Part shown: in pieces, positions 1-20,895 of the stretch | Layout: each line of letters opens with the position of its first letter | How positions within the stretch are numbered: the first letter of the stretch is position 1 | Assembly (NCBI RefSeq): GCF_036324505.1 | Contig: NC_086360.1 | Span: forward strand, 15,469,293-15,533,292 | DNA: 64,000 nucleotides | Source: Eleginops maclovinus | Lineage: Eukaryota; Chordata; Actinopteri; Perciformes; Eleginopidae | Direction: 5' to 3' | The notes under the pieces: generated by a model | The model's input: the letters and a program-made list of their open reading frames with translations, nothing else | What the model was told of the DNA's origin: nothing | The model's database searches: none | Program-made: the position numbers and the translations under genes

Positions 1-3000
1 CAGGGCATTATCTGGAACAGAGTGCGACCTGGCAAACAGAGGGCAAACGATGGACGCATAATCCAAGTGTAAGACAAAACAAGCAGTTGATACCCAGCCA
101 AGAGTACGCCATTTGTACTTCACTGACCTAAAGGGTTCAGGCCAAGATGTCTGGTCAGTGATCCTCAGAATAACTTGTTCAACCATATTCCTTGGCTTGT
201 GAGCTATACAACTGAATACATGTATTATAATCTGCCCACAGTGAAAATAAGTGTGAGCAAATTAATAGATCATATAATTATTAATAATATTATTCAAAAT
301 ATTAAAGACATGATGTTTGAAGTTTACTCGACATAAAAATCCCCAGTCAAACATAATCAAAAAATATACTTTGAAATATCCCAATCTGATGTTGATGAGC
401 GGAGAAATGTGCTCTTGACAGAATGTTGGGATTGAATCCTGACTTGCTGCAAGAAAGATCCCAACATAGAGGTGCTGGTATAGCCTTTTCCAACCGCATG
501 CAGAACAAAAGCCCCAGTGGACAGGAGCGATTATAAAGCCTCTGCCAAGAAGAGGCCAGAATGTGGCAGCCTCGTATAGGGCGAGTGCTGTACAGCGAGA
601 AGGAGGAAAGCGGTATCTCCACAAGGTATAAACAGCTTAACCTCCGCCAGGAAAATGCTGCTGTGTGTGCCAAAGTAACACAGGTTAAGGGTATAGAGAC
701 ATGGATTCCAGGGAGGTGGAACCTCTCTGCATGTATCTGCAGCTACTGTTGAGATGTCACAGGACAGAGGGGAACAGAGTTGGCACCTCGGTGAGCACCT
801 ACCTTGCAGAAGCTGATCTGTTTTCCTGCAGGTATAACTCAGTTCATGATGCTGCAGGGCAAACTGGAGATCACACTTCAGACTGCTACTGTCTGCGATA
901 AGCCACACAGTTCTGTTATCATAAAACGTTCAAAAGAAAGAAGATACTCTAATGTGGCCAATGTACAAAGAATATTTAGGAGTTGTAACCTGTAGTTTAG
1001 GATAGTTAATTATCATACATTAACAACCTGGTCTAGTGCTCAGTGAGTGGAAACTGTAAGGTGAAACATCAGAAGAATGCAACAGATTTAGAAGCTACTA
1101 GCAGGCAGTGTCACAGTGCCATAACACTATGGCATCACAATCTGACAGAAACACTGAACTGGGCAAAATGAGCATTCCCTTTGAGAGTTGGCCTTTCTGC
1201 TGTGAGGATCTGCCAACTTTATGGAGCAAGAGACTGCAACATTTAAATATCACAATGTGCAGCTCTTCCTGAAGACTGCACATTTAAATGCTGCAGTCTG
1301 AAGAAAAAGTAAACAAGATAAAGAGATGCTACTCAGATGTTACAGTTGTATCAACTAACAGGTGTTGAGGTACATATTGCTCAAATTGATTTGAATAATT
1401 AGGATGAACATTTCATTAGTCTGAAACAGCTTTTAGGCTGATCACATGGAATATGTGTTTGTAAACGCATTATGTTTTTAAACTTTACTGAAAAATACCA
1501 ATAGAATACACAGGGAAAAAGAGAAAGATCTAGGAAGAGGGAGAGACCCCTTTGAGGAAAATATTTCAAGCAAGTTTACTTGTGATTACAACATGGCGAA
1601 AATAGGGGCCCTTTCAGGCAAATGTAGTTAACCATGTGTAAAAGATGGAGGGAGTGAGAATTAGGACAGAGAGATGGAGTACAAGTGTGAATATGTCATA
1701 AATCAATACCTGTGTTAATACGTGAATCGAAGACAGCATGCTACTAAACACTGCAGCTAGGAGAGACCAGGTGGTGAGGAAATGCAATTTATATGGCAGA
1801 ATCAGTGAACAGTCACAGTGTTTCTGTACCAGCCTAGAATGAACAGCATATGCAGTGTTTCCCTTTACCAAACCAGCATTCACAGAGGACACTGAGGCTC
1901 ACATTTACAAAGCCTTTGCCAATGTGGTTCATAAGCATTGTGTTCATAGAAACGCGCCTGTCATGAAAGTGTTTCAAAAGATTAGGTGCGAGATTAAAAA
2001 AGCTGTTTAAATCCACTAATGCTCTTAGACTGAAAAGTTAACTGAGACATGCAAAACATTACGTTTCCAAAAGCTCCCCTCAAGAGACTTGAGCAAAAGG
2101 GTGTCTGTTGTTGTCTGTTGTTCTAAGATAATGATGACTTGTGATGTTGCGTTTTGATGTCACTCATTTTTGATTTGCTGATTTTCTTAAGTTATCTCAT
2201 TCTCAAAATGTGTCTTAGTGAGTGGTTTTAAAATGATCCACACACTTTGATTAACACATCACAAACACAACAAACCTTGAATAATGTGCGTGGCAGACAG
2301 CATCTTATTTCTTATTTTTAAGTGTATTAACTTGAAAAGCGTTTCATGATTATGAGTCCATTTTTAAGGCCAATCGATACAAAGGCCTCCTTCATAAGCC
2401 TTTTACACACAGACACATATACACACAAGGCTGCAGTCCTGCTAATGACACACAAATGGATCAACACAGGATTCTCTGTCAGACTTCCCCAACAGTCACT
2501 CAACATTTCCTGACAAGCAAGCATTGCTATGTGTGTTTGTCAGAGAATGTAACAGAAAATAAGTAAGGCAGGAATGTAACACTAGGAATGTGTCCAGGGA
2601 GGAAATCAAACGACCACAGTGTGAAAGTCAAAGGTGGTCTAACTGATATTGATTTGTTATGGTGAGAGAACCGTATCAGGAGGCGGTCGGGAGGAGAGCC
2701 AACTGGACGAGCGTCACACACACAGAAAAGGAGGGATTGTGTGACTGAAAGGTAGTTTCACTGATATTGATTTGTGAATTAGCTAATGAGTTGAATGAGG
2801 AATGGGGGATTTATTAGGGAAGGCAGAAGCAGGAGAATTGCTGTCACAAATCCATCAAACCCATTCTAGGGAAACCTGGTAAGTATAGGTGGGTGGGTTG
2901 CTGGTGTCTGCATGTGATTGTGTCAGTACATCTAATTTGGTGTTGGTCTGGAAAGTTCAGAGACAAACAAGTGTCTGCATCGGTGTGTAGCCCTGCATGT

Positions 3001-4134
3001 GTTTGCAAATGTGTGTTGTGGCCTGCCGATCCCTGCACCTTTATTGGTGGTCATTTAACCATCTGACTGTCCATCTGTCCACTTTGTTAGTATGCCAGTC
3101 TAATGTGGAGGTTTTTAAACATTTTGATTAACCATTAGCAAACAAACCTGACCGGTTCATGCTGAGACACACACACACCATGGCAGCACAGTGTGTCGGG
3201 TATGGAGAAGGTTCTGACGACTCTGGAAATGAAGATGTACCTGAGGTATCGGATGAAGAGGAGTTCGCTTTTGTGGCTTTTTTTCTGAATGAGATCATTC
3301 GAAAGCGGAACTAGAGAATGAGAGTACTGATATGGGTTTTGAGTGATACGTTCAAGACACCGTCCAAGTAGCACTCTCAAGAGAAGTTTGCACTAATCAG
3401 GGATCCTCTCATAGTTATCTCAAATCCCTCTACTTTTGTTCTATAAATGTTTCAAGTACTTTTCTTGGCTCGGCAATCATTACTGGCTCTGCAATCATTC
3501 CTAACCCAAAGTTTGATGAACAGTATTAAGTAGACTCCCTTCTACTTTCTGTTTCTGCTCAGGTTACATCAGCGTCAGAGTGTGTCTGTATCACTCTGGA
3601 GGCACTCTGTCTCTGCATTTTACCCCTCACTACTTGTATTACTCCACTCATGATTCCTCTTTCTCCTCTGCCTGAAATCAGATATCAGAAAACAATACAT
3701 TTCAACAGCATGTTTGCAATAACTTGCAGACATTAAGCAGCAACCATGACCAAACAATCCAATCAGGACTCCTGGTATTGGTGTTTGATCTCTATGCTCT
3801 GAGCATCTGATACTGTTGACACTCGCTGGTCCAGTCGGTTTTGTCTGCATGTATCAGAACGTTTTTCTCTTGTGCTAACACAACCATTCTGTCTTCTACT
3901 GAAACATCCAATCCTCAAATGATAAGTATTCATGTGTTATTCTCTTTTTTGTTTATTAGTATTTACATATTTTGAACCACCAATAATGTAGCTTTTTTTC
4001 CGAGCATGTTTAATTATACTTTGCTGTATTGTGTGTGTACATGTACATTGTGTCTGTCTGTATCTGTGGCCTTATCATAATCATAGACTCCATGTGACAG
4101 TTGGAAGAGGCAGTGAGGTTTGGCACAATGCTCA

Positions 4135-4135
<1 letters not shown>
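1..4135. other. Intronic DNA, nothing recognised
   Basis: AT-rich single-copy-looking sequence. The open frames of 60-125 codons on both strands have no domain, codon pattern or splice context that I trust. Confidence 0.6.

Positions 4136-4171
<36 letters not shown>
4136..4171. repeat. (CA)n microsatellite
   Basis: A perfect dinucleotide run of about 18 units. The open frames across it (Cys-Val or Thr-His repeats) are not genes. Confidence 0.97.
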
Positions 4172-4176
<5 letters not shown>

Positions 4177-5535
4177 TGACTCTAGCCAGTAAAGCATGCT
4201 TTGATTTGCAGTGATCCATGAGACTTTTGGAAATAGCAAATCAATGTAATAGTCATATCCACAATCAGTATACTTATCACAGCCCAACAGCATCACTGTC
4301 AGGTCGAAATGCATATTGTGTTTCTCAGGCTCAAACAAATGAACACTCTTCTGGAAAAGTAAATGTATAACCATGTTATATTTACTGTTGATCTCATTAA
4401 GTCAATTGTAATCTTGTTTTAAACAGGGCAGATTTTCTGATTCTGTACCCGTTTCTGCAGAGATCCTGTGAACCTGTGTGCTTTATTCCCTTAGTCTTCA
4501 AGTGAAGCCACTCAATAGCAGGGAAAACAATATATGTCAGAACTGTCTAAACCCTCTGGAGGCAAAAGTAAAATGGAATAAAATCTAATACATTAGGTAT
4601 TTTAAAAAGAAGCATGACTGAATTCAAATTATGAAAACAATAGCTGCCCTCATTTGATCACGAGAGTTTAAAACAAGCGTGGGGGAAAGCATCTGACTGC
4701 ATCCTGCTGTTCATACTGTAGGCACCACACAAGCACACATATGCCACATGTGTTACCATGGTCAGTTATGTGCAGGTCACAACCTGAGGGCTTCACTCCA
4801 CATAAATCAGCGTATTCTACTCCAATACATTTAAGTGATATTGTGGCAACTGGAAACAAAGACATAATAACACAGTGGCCTCAGGGAATGGTTTGTAGAG
4901 CCCGGTAGTTTTTCATAAAACGTTTTCTAAGGCTGCTTAAATTGATTACGGCTGTTGAAGGACACACACAGAAACATAAAGCAACCACATGGTAGACAGT
5001 TATAATATATATGACAAATATGATCTCACTCATACAGGCTAGAAGGTACGGCACAAAATGCACAACTTTAGATCCATTAGAAGCTACACACTCTACACAT
5101 TGTAATGAAAAACCTGGATAAATAATTGTGGCAACTCGTATGTATTGTTATGATATAAGGGTCATGCAGCGGCAGATCGCCTGTACCTTTAAGAGGGAGA
5201 GGGGGTTGTGGCTCGTAGATAAATGTGTGTGCACAAGAGTGAACGAGCATGTATGTGTCTAGAGAGGTGAACGGAACAGCAGCAGGAACAGCGTATGTGT
5301 AACAGGTTCATAACAAATACAACGGCCTCCAAAGAAGAGGTTGACTGTCAACCTTATTTGGACAAAGTGGGTTATTGAACCCGAAGTCTGTTGATTGGTC
5401 ATCCCCTGTTTTCCTTGACCACCGTCTGGGAGCCGACAGGAACATTTAACACTATACACAAGTATACATACTACATACATACTTCATTTTTTCTTGTGTG
5501 TTGTGAGCCACACAAAGGAGAAACACATATATGGA
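4172..5535. other. Intronic DNA, nothing recognised
   Basis: No gene, no clear repeat termini. The small frames at 4132-5480 are chance. Confidence 0.6.
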
Positions 5536-5543
5536 ATGAATAC

Positions 5544-7228
5544 TAGGGGTGTTGAAATTAATCGTTTCTACGATGCATCGCAATGCGGACGTGAACAATT
5601 CTGCAACGATGCAGTAACAGGACATAATCGATTATAGCGTATTAACGTTGCTTCTTGATTTTCCGGCCGCGGCAGGACAATAACGTTTCTATCTTTTTTT
5701 TTTTCTTTTACTTTATTGAACAATTATATCAATACATTATAACAAGGCACATAAACATCAAGGTCCATTCCCTAGCAGACCTCTGGGCAGTGGGCACATT
5801 ATGGATTTTATAAACTAAACGGGAAGCATGCACGCTTACAGGTGCCATAGAAAGCATCTATCTGGTATTTTAAATTGTTCTCTGATGTCTACAAAGAAAG
5901 TATATAACTTTGGTTGATCCAAAAAAGGTCCAGATGCGGTTTTACAGACCCATTTACAAACCTATGATTTGGTCCTAGAATGAAACAAGATGAAACTGTG
6001 AGAGATGAACCATGGAGGGTATAGGCATCCAACCTTACATGTTTGAGCCTTTATCTGAGGAGGAAACCGATGAATTTGAAGAACAGCCAGTTGGTCGGAG
6101 ATTGGAGAGCAACGTTACAAAGTGTTAGCGTTAGTGTTTCCAGCAGCTGGTGTATGCAAATGTTGGGGCTGGACTACCGTGTGTTACGTCACACACAGGG
6201 ATTGTTGTAATTCACCCGTTTTACTGCTGTGATATGTATATTCATGATTTGCACGTGAAGGAGGAAACAATGGTGTTTGAGGTTCACGGTATGTCAGTTC
6301 AATGCACGGAACTCTCCTTATTCAACTATGCCAAGGTAAGTACAGTTTCCATTCTATGGCTTGTTTAAAGTATGTCACTCTGTGACGCTGACGCAGAGAT
6401 CAAGGAACAGAAGTGACAGCGGCACAGCGACACCAAACACAGAGCAGTCTGTTGAATCCACCAACAAAAGCAACACAGTCACAGAATCAACAGGCAGAAT
6501 GACCCGCTATGAATCAGTGCGTGTCGGTGCGGCTCAGAGACACACATGCATTTCTGTTTTTTTTTAAACTTGTTTTACCGCCATGTCAGGTTTTGGGTGG
6601 ATTTAACTAACTCTTGGATTGCACCCTGCCGTGTTACTATGGTTACTATCAACATGTCACTCATTATTATTTCCTCCTGCCTTCACAAATTTTACACAAG
6701 TATTTATCCTCTGAAGATCGCGAGTAGACGTTCATACTCTGCGTTTTTTAAAGTATTGGCTTTCAGACTTATATTTGCTAAATATTGCTGAATTGAAATT
6801 ATAAATACTTAAAAAGAGCATGATCTAAAAAAAAACAACAACAAAAACCCCTTATTATTTATTTAAACAAATGTTGATCTCTGATTGAGATATGATGAGT
6901 CTAACTTAATCTCATAAATCCATGGGATTTATTTTACAGTAAGACAGATAATATGTGTGCACCCACATGCAGTGTTTTTGTTTCAATATGCTGTTGTAAA
7001 TACTCCTGTTGTCTCCTGTGTTCAGACTAATGTCATGTCCTTTTGAGTTGAAGACAGTTGCTAAAAGTTGCAGCTAAACTGCAGAAGTATTAGTTTGTTT
7101 TTAGGATATACATTTCACACTTAGGGAGGCTATATATAGAAACTTGCGGATGCATTGTGATATCGAATCATTGACAGGCTAATCGTAATCGAATTGAATC
7201 TTGAGACCAGTGAAGATGCACAGCCCTA
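5544..7228. mobile_element. hAT-like element (TAGGG termini) with imperfect 8-bp target duplication
   Basis: The left end reads TAGGGGTGTT and the right end, complemented, TAGGGCTGTGC. The flanks ATGAATAC (5536-5543) and ATTAATAC (7229-7236) match at seven of eight bases. Subterminal regions are rich in ATCGATT/ATGCATCG-like words on both sides, typical of ZBED1/Ac-like hAT ends. No transposase domain is recognisable inside; a short P2X7-domain-like peptide is present (6012-6128). Confidence 0.6.
6012..6128 (+). pseudogene. Fragment resembling the N-terminus of P2X7-intracellular-domain-like proteins
   Basis: From ATG at 6012 the frame reads MEGIGIQPYMFEPLSEEE, continues with an acidic stretch to GRRLESNVTKC, and stops at 6126-6128. 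Teleost proteins described as 'P2X purinoceptor 7-like' (the zinc-binding cytoplasmic domain alone) begin in a very similar way: 'QPYxFEP', acidic run, 'RRLGN..WC'. Here the cysteine-rich remainder is absent or decayed. The resemblance is from memory and the piece is only 38 residues, so the assignment is tentative. A GTAAGT donor-like site follows at about 6335, in another open frame. Confidence 0.3.
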
Positions 7229-7236
7229 ATTAATAC

Positions 7237-8903
7237 CTACTTGTCTTTGAGAGGATCCACATAAAATGTACTGAAACCTGTTCAAAAACGGACAACTTGT
7301 GCACATGAATAGCACATACGGAAAAAATGAGACCCCTCCAAATGTTTCTTAAATCTTTATCTCTACGTGTTTGGCAGCCATACTAAATAACAACATCTAA
7401 AGCATCTGTGTCACTTTGTTGTAATTTTTCAGCAAATCCTACGGAATTCTTTTTGATAAAGAATGCCCCTGACATACGGAAGAAGACACACACAAACACA
7501 CACATCTGAGCGAGAGAGGGAGAGAAAGAGAGGGGGGAGAGAGTTTGTGTGCCATAAAGAAAAGGATAGATACCCGCTGAGAGGAGAGGAAAGAGGCAAA
7601 GAGAGGGTTGACACACATCTGGCAGAGAGCCAATGGAAGTGAGAAGAGATTGAACAGTGCTATTGTTAAGACATATACATATCCATATTAAAACAAAACA
7701 AGTCTACATGGAAAATAAAGGCTTACCGTTTCAGTTCAGCCTGGTTTACAGCAGGTATGGTCAGCAGGCTATTGAATGAACGCTTGGTTACCTTTGTTTA
7801 GAGGAGGCAATAAGCAGGGAGTCATTTCCTCTAGAAATGAATATGTGGTTAGCTTTATTTAGAAATGTAGCAGAAACAAGATAATGTGTGAAGCAAATCA
7901 TCTCTCTGATGGAAACCAGACTAATGTGTGTAACACAAATAATCATTTTTGGGATCTTATTGGTCAATGTTTTGTTTTAGTTGTTTGTTGTTTAGAAGAT
8001 GTGGACAGCCTTTAACTGATCCATACAGAAGTCTATCCAAAAACCTGTCAAAACTAAACTTTCGGATGGAGTATAGTTTCCCTGCTAGTCATCTTGCATA
8101 GTCCCTTGATCACTTGAGGAGCGACATGTATATTGGCTAAATACTGGCGCAGTTGATCAGTGTTCAGGATCAAAAAGATTTAAAACACTGCTGCAGGATA
8201 GTCGCATGACTCATATACTGGATAGCTGCAGCATGAGTTGAAGGCATATTAGCCACTATTAAAACTGGATAATATAGACCTAATGAACTGGAAACCAGAT
8301 ACATTAGTTTAGAAAAAAATAAACGTGTGTATTCGTGTTGCCAAGGTACCCTTTAACAGCCTTGTAAATGTACTATTCATGGTGATTGTGGACTCGTGCT
8401 TTCCTAATTGTTTAACAAAGAAAGTGCAGGCAATCGTAAAAAGCAAAACACAACTAATGTTTGTAACAGACAATTCAATCAATTGATTTACTTATCACAC
8501 GTTAAATGTAATACCACCAGCTCCGTTTGTGGCGAAATGACGGTCCCGCCCACTTTTAGGGGAAAACATTTGCTTTGATTTGAAATTTGAATGGCAGTCC
8601 TGAATTTTCCGGCAATCACATCAGAACATTCAGATACCCGCTTTTTTTTTTATCTACAAGAAGCCCAATGATGATGGTCAGACAGGCAAACTATTAAAAA
8701 AGGTCAATGGAGATCAATGATCTGCGTCGATTTATAGTTTAATTTAAATCAATAGGGAAATTACACTGGCTTACACTGAAGCTGTGATTTCTAAATTAGA
8801 TGATTTCTTTTATTCTCCTATCTCCTCTCTCTATCGTCGGTAAAAAAAATAATTAATACATATGACTGATTTGAAATGCTAATCTTCAATTTGAGGTGCC
8901 ATA
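7237..8903. other. Intronic DNA between two hAT elements
   Basis: A GA-rich patch at 7505-7600 and otherwise plain AT-rich sequence. Confidence 0.6.
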
Positions 8904-8911
8904 GACTAGAG

Positions 8912-10837
8912 CAGTGATTTTCAATGTGCCATGAAAAAATATCCAATTGCACTTCATTAGTCTTAATTTTGTTTTCAAAAATTAACATTTATTAATTATT
9001 ATCTGCAAATAATATGCCATCGTGGAGTGTCTGTGCTGTAATGTAGTTACTGGCAGAGTAATGTAATATTCGTCTGGGTGGCAACAGGTAGCTAATTGCC
9101 TTGTTCCTTCTTAGAGACAAGAGAATTAGTGATGCCTGCGACAGGTCATGGTGACAGTGACGGAGAAGTTTTTTAAAAAAGGGAAAACTGCATACCCCGA
9201 GCTTGGCCCTGGACAAGGTTCTGACACAGATGAAGGCCCTAGTACAAGTGGTGGTAAAAAGAAAGCAAAGACGGTGAGCTCGAGGCAATACAACGAGAGC
9301 TATCTTTCGTTCGGATTTACTTTCACCGGGGATGAGACGACACCGACTCCATTATGCTTAGTGTGTGGGGAGAAGCTGTCCAACAGTGCCATGGTGCAAA
9401 GCAAGCTTAAACGCCATCTCCACACTAACACCCGTCGCTTCTAAACAAGCCGATGGACTATTTTGTTCGCCTGCGTGAAAACACAGCGAAACAGTCAACT
9501 TCTATGAGAAAAACCACAAAGGTAGATGAGAAAGCCCTCAAAGCTAGTGACCTAGTGGCTGAACTCGTAGCTAAATCAAAAAAGTCCCACACTGTGGCAG
9601 AGACATTAATACTACCTGCCTGCAAAGCAATAGTCAACGAGATGCTCGGCCCTGATGCAGCCATGGTCGGGCGCACCAAAGGCTTCGTTAGCAGATTGAA
9701 GGAAAGAAACCCTGATCTTATTACTATGCACTGTTTTTTGCACCGTGAGGCCCTCGTTGCGAAGACTTTACCAGCAGAACCAGTTCCTGTGTTGGATGAT
9801 GTTTTGCGCATAGTGAACTTTGTAAAGACACGACCTTTGAAAAGTCGTATATTTGCATCTTTGTGTGAGGAAATGGGAGCGGAGCATACAGACCTATTGC
9901 TCCATATGGAGGTCCGATGGTTGTCTTGGGCAAGGTGCTGGCCCATGTGTATGAGCTGCGGGAGGAACTTAAGGTGTTTCTGACAACTGAGAGGTCCGAT
10001 TACTCCAATCTGTTTCCAAGTGATGAGTGGTGTGCAAAGCTGGCATACCTGGCAGATATATTTCATCATCTGAATGAACTCAACACCCGGATGCAAGGCC
10101 AAAATCAAAACCTGCTTACAAGCACAGATAGAATAAATGGATTCCGTTTAAAGGTGCATCTCTGGCAACAACATGTGCAAAGTGCCAACCTTGAGATGTT
10201 CCGACTCAGAGAGAAATGGCAAGATCACACTGCTGCACTGTGCGAGGTAATAGATAAACGTTTGAATACTCTTGAGGAGAAGTTGTCATTTTATTTCTCT
10301 TCAGCCTCCACTGAATGTCTCAACTGGGTTAGGGACCCATACAGCTCAGCATCACTTGTTGGAAAGGACATGCCTTTACAGGAGCAGGAACTAACTGAAC
10401 TGAAACATTGGTTAATGCTAAGATTTGCTGATCTTCCTTTGGACAGTTTTTGGCTAACTGCTTCCAAGGAGTTCCCCATTCTGGCCAACAAAGTTGTTCT
10501 GACATTGCTCCCATTTTCCACAACATATCTGTGTAAGCTGAGCTTTTCAAGCCTGACTGTGATAAAAACAACAAGCAGAGAGAGACTGAGACATTTGAGG
10601 AAGAGCTTCGTGTGTGTCTTTCTTCCATTCCTGCCAGGATATCGGCTTTGTGTTCATCTAAACAGGCCCAGGTTTCACACTGAGTGAGTGTAAATAAATT
10701 GAGAAACTACATTGTAATTGAATATACTGTATTAGGCTACAGAGTGTCCCTCTGTAATATGTTAGGTTTGTGGTGTGCTGCAAGATTTTTCCAATGTAAA
10801 AACATTTCCGTGGTTCAATAAAGGTTGAAAAACACTG
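8912..10837 (+). mobile_element. hAT DNA transposon, internally deleted, with 8-bp target duplication
   Basis: The left end is CAGTGATTTTCAA (8912) and the right end TTGAAAAACACTG (to 10837). The flanks GACTAGAG (8904-8911) and AACTAGAG (10838-10845) differ at one base, fitting an 8-bp hAT target duplication. The 1926-bp body carries a decayed plus-strand transposase (see 9148-10683). Confidence 0.85.
9148..10683 (+). pseudogene. Broken hAT transposase (BED zinc finger, ZBED5/SCAND3-like)
   Basis: Three frames in succession encode one ancestral protein. At 9148-9444 is an N-terminus with a BED finger (CLVCGEKL then KRHLHTNT), ended by a stop. At 9453-9983 follows [11 protein letters not shown] and [20 protein letters not shown]. 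That is joined directly to [12 protein letters not shown] and [13 protein letters not shown], skipping the segment with the LDESTD and CTDG catalytic acids. A frameshift near 9920 leads into 9917-10687, which covers [23 protein letters not shown] and the C-terminal region. A last shift near 10600 restores the usual end [13 protein letters not shown], stopping at 10683. The lost catalytic block and several frame breaks rule out transposase activity. It is a different subfamily from the copy at 62928. Confidence 0.88.
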
Positions 10838-10965
10838 AACTAGAGTATCTAACAGGACACATTGCTCAGCCTTGAAATGACCTAATGTCTAGACTTATGT
10901 TACTCCTTACTATTGTTTCTGAAAATCCAACAGCAATTCACCTACAATTACTACCTAGTGTAACA

Positions 10966-11894
<929 letters not shown>

Positions 11895-12366
11895 CAGTTA
11901 ACTCAAGAAGCTCCGTTGTCACAAGGACAGATACAGGAGAATGTTCCTGCCTGCTGCCAAAAAAGTGTACAACAATTCCCCTCTGGCTGGCAGACAACTC
12001 TCTGCTACATTGCATTTCTTTTTTACATTTTACACTACATTGTACTTTTATATTTCATTTAATATTCCATTCATTGCACTAATATGTATATCATATCCTT
12101 CTTTATACTCTGTTGATTTCAAAACTGTTTACTTGTCTGACAACTTATAGATTATTTATCCTAATAGTTCACTGTATGTGAGTATTTTCTCTAATGCCAG
12201 TTTATTTTTATTTCTGGTTCTTCTTTGAGATCCCTAAACTTTAGCATTGTTTATTTCTTCTTTTTATTTCTAATTATTTTCTATGTCTTGTATTGTATTA
12301 TGCTGCTGCAACACAAAATGTCCCAGTTTGTGATTAATAAAGTAACTCTTATCTTTATCTTATTCT
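11895..12366 (+). mobile_element. 5'-truncated LINE, Rex1/L2-like 3' end
   Basis: The start encodes KDRYRRMFLPAAKKVYNNSP, the usual C-terminal end of a CR1/L2/Rex1-type reverse transcriptase protein. It is followed by an AT-rich 3' UTR and the tail GCTGCTGCAACACAAAATGTCCCAGTTTG..ATTAATAAAG ending in a short (ATCTTT)n-like run. This 3' tail is common in teleost Rex1-like LINEs. Only the last few hundred bases were inserted. Confidence 0.7.
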
Positions 12367-19330
<6,964 letters not shown>

Positions 19331-19572
19331 GCAGTGGCTCAGTCAGTAGGGGCTTGGACGGGGAATCGTAGGGTCACCGGTTCAAGTCCCCGAACAGACT
19401 TGAACCGGTGGACACCTCCAATCCCCCCTCCCCATTGCTCCCCGGGCGCTGCACGATAGCTGCCCACTGCTCCTAGTACTAGGATGGGTTAAATGCAGAG
19501 GACCAATTTCACTGTGTGTGCTCTGCTGTGTGCATGTATGTGACTAATAAAGAGGGTTTCATCCTCTGATTA
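19331..19572 (+). repeat. tRNA-derived SINE
   Basis: The 5' part has a polymerase III A-box-like stretch (GTGGCTCAGTCAGTAGGGGC) and a B-box (GGTTCAAGTCC), the usual tRNA-like head. The body GCTGCCCACTGCTCC...GGATGGGTTAAATGCAGAGG is a block I recognise from widespread teleost SINEs. The tail ends with AATAAAGAGGGTTTC. It is not a functional tRNA gene because the acceptor stem is not closed. Confidence 0.85.
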
Positions 19573-20809
19573 TATCTATTCTAAGATATCAAGGACTTTT
19601 TTCATGTCAAGGGGCTCTGTTGAGGTCTGCTCTGGGCAAACTGAGAGCTTGGACCTTTGAAATGAAGAGTGGCTGTTAAAGAATCAAGGAAAAAAACATA
19701 AAAGCAGTTTAACTAAAAGTTGAATGTATTGTGGCTATCTGAGCAAAGGAAGTCAGAGCTGGAATTTAAACACATAGATATTATTTATAATATTAAACAT
19801 TATTAATAACATCATTTGTTAGATGTTTATTGGGTTTGAACATGATGTGGCGCTGATGTTTCAATCATTATTAAAGTTTTCACCCAGAAATGCACCGATA
19901 GCAGCATGAAGAGACCGTTAGGAGTCAAACAGCTCACATCTCTCCCCAAACTTTCCCCCCCAAACAACAGAGGGCCTTATCTTGTTTTTCCATGCATCTC
20001 ACTTGTTTTCATTTAATCTCTCTGCATCTCTATCATTCTGTTCTTGTCTATCTGGTAGTGTGCTTGAATGAGGCATGTGCCACTGCTTTGGCTCTTTCTT
20101 TCCTATAAGAACAGTATAAATATCTCTGATAACCCTCTCAGGTCCTCAGTTGTGCTACTTCTCCTTCAACTAGTGTCGTCCAGGTGATTTACACACCCCT
20201 CCCATTCGTCAAGGAGAAAAGTTTGAGATATATGGTAAGTCTATGGTCTGACTGACAGCCTGTCAGCTGGGCGTCAACCATCTGCCAAAGAGAATCCTGT
20301 AATCATCACTCCCAGCCCCCCCAGTGATAGACGAATGGCTGAGCTGACTCATACTTACTAGACTCAACTCATGGAAAATAAACAGAATAGATACGTGGCA
20401 ATAAATAGTCCTCGTGTTTTGCAAATGTTTCATTTATGATACTTTTTAGACATATTATTAATATTATTATTTGTATCGTGCTAATAAAGCTTCATTAAAT
20501 TGTATCGAATTCATAAGTAAAAGTGAGTGGAAACAGCAGATCAAGAATGTGTTTGAATTTCAAAACAACTCGTGATCATCTTTTAATAATTCTAAGCGAT
20601 ATCATCAGACCTCATTCTCCACCTGATGTTAAACTTACAGAAAGAGAGAGAATTATCTCCCCAAGGTGTGGATATAGTGAAAGAGCTATAAACACACGCA
20701 TGTGCAAACACACAAACTAACAACACACACAACAGAGGATGTTCTTCATTGTCCCTGAACACAAAGCATATTTTTGCACTTTTGGAACATTTAGCAGCTC
20801 TCCATGTCT

Positions 20810-20811
<2 letters not shown>
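19573..20811. other. Intronic DNA, nothing recognised
   Basis: No domain, repeat terminus or splice pattern seen. Confidence 0.6.
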
Positions 20812-20871
<60 letters not shown>

Positions 20872-20895
20872 CGTGCGTGTGTGCGTGCGTGCGTG
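20812..20895. repeat. (TG)n followed by (GCGT)n microsatellite
   Basis: A (TG) run to about 20867 passes into GCGTGCGTGCGTGTGTGCGTGCGTGCGT. Confidence 0.98.

Noticed and set aside
19331..19410. A possible tRNA gene
   Set aside because: A-box and B-box are present but the acceptor stem does not pair and the SINE body follows directly.
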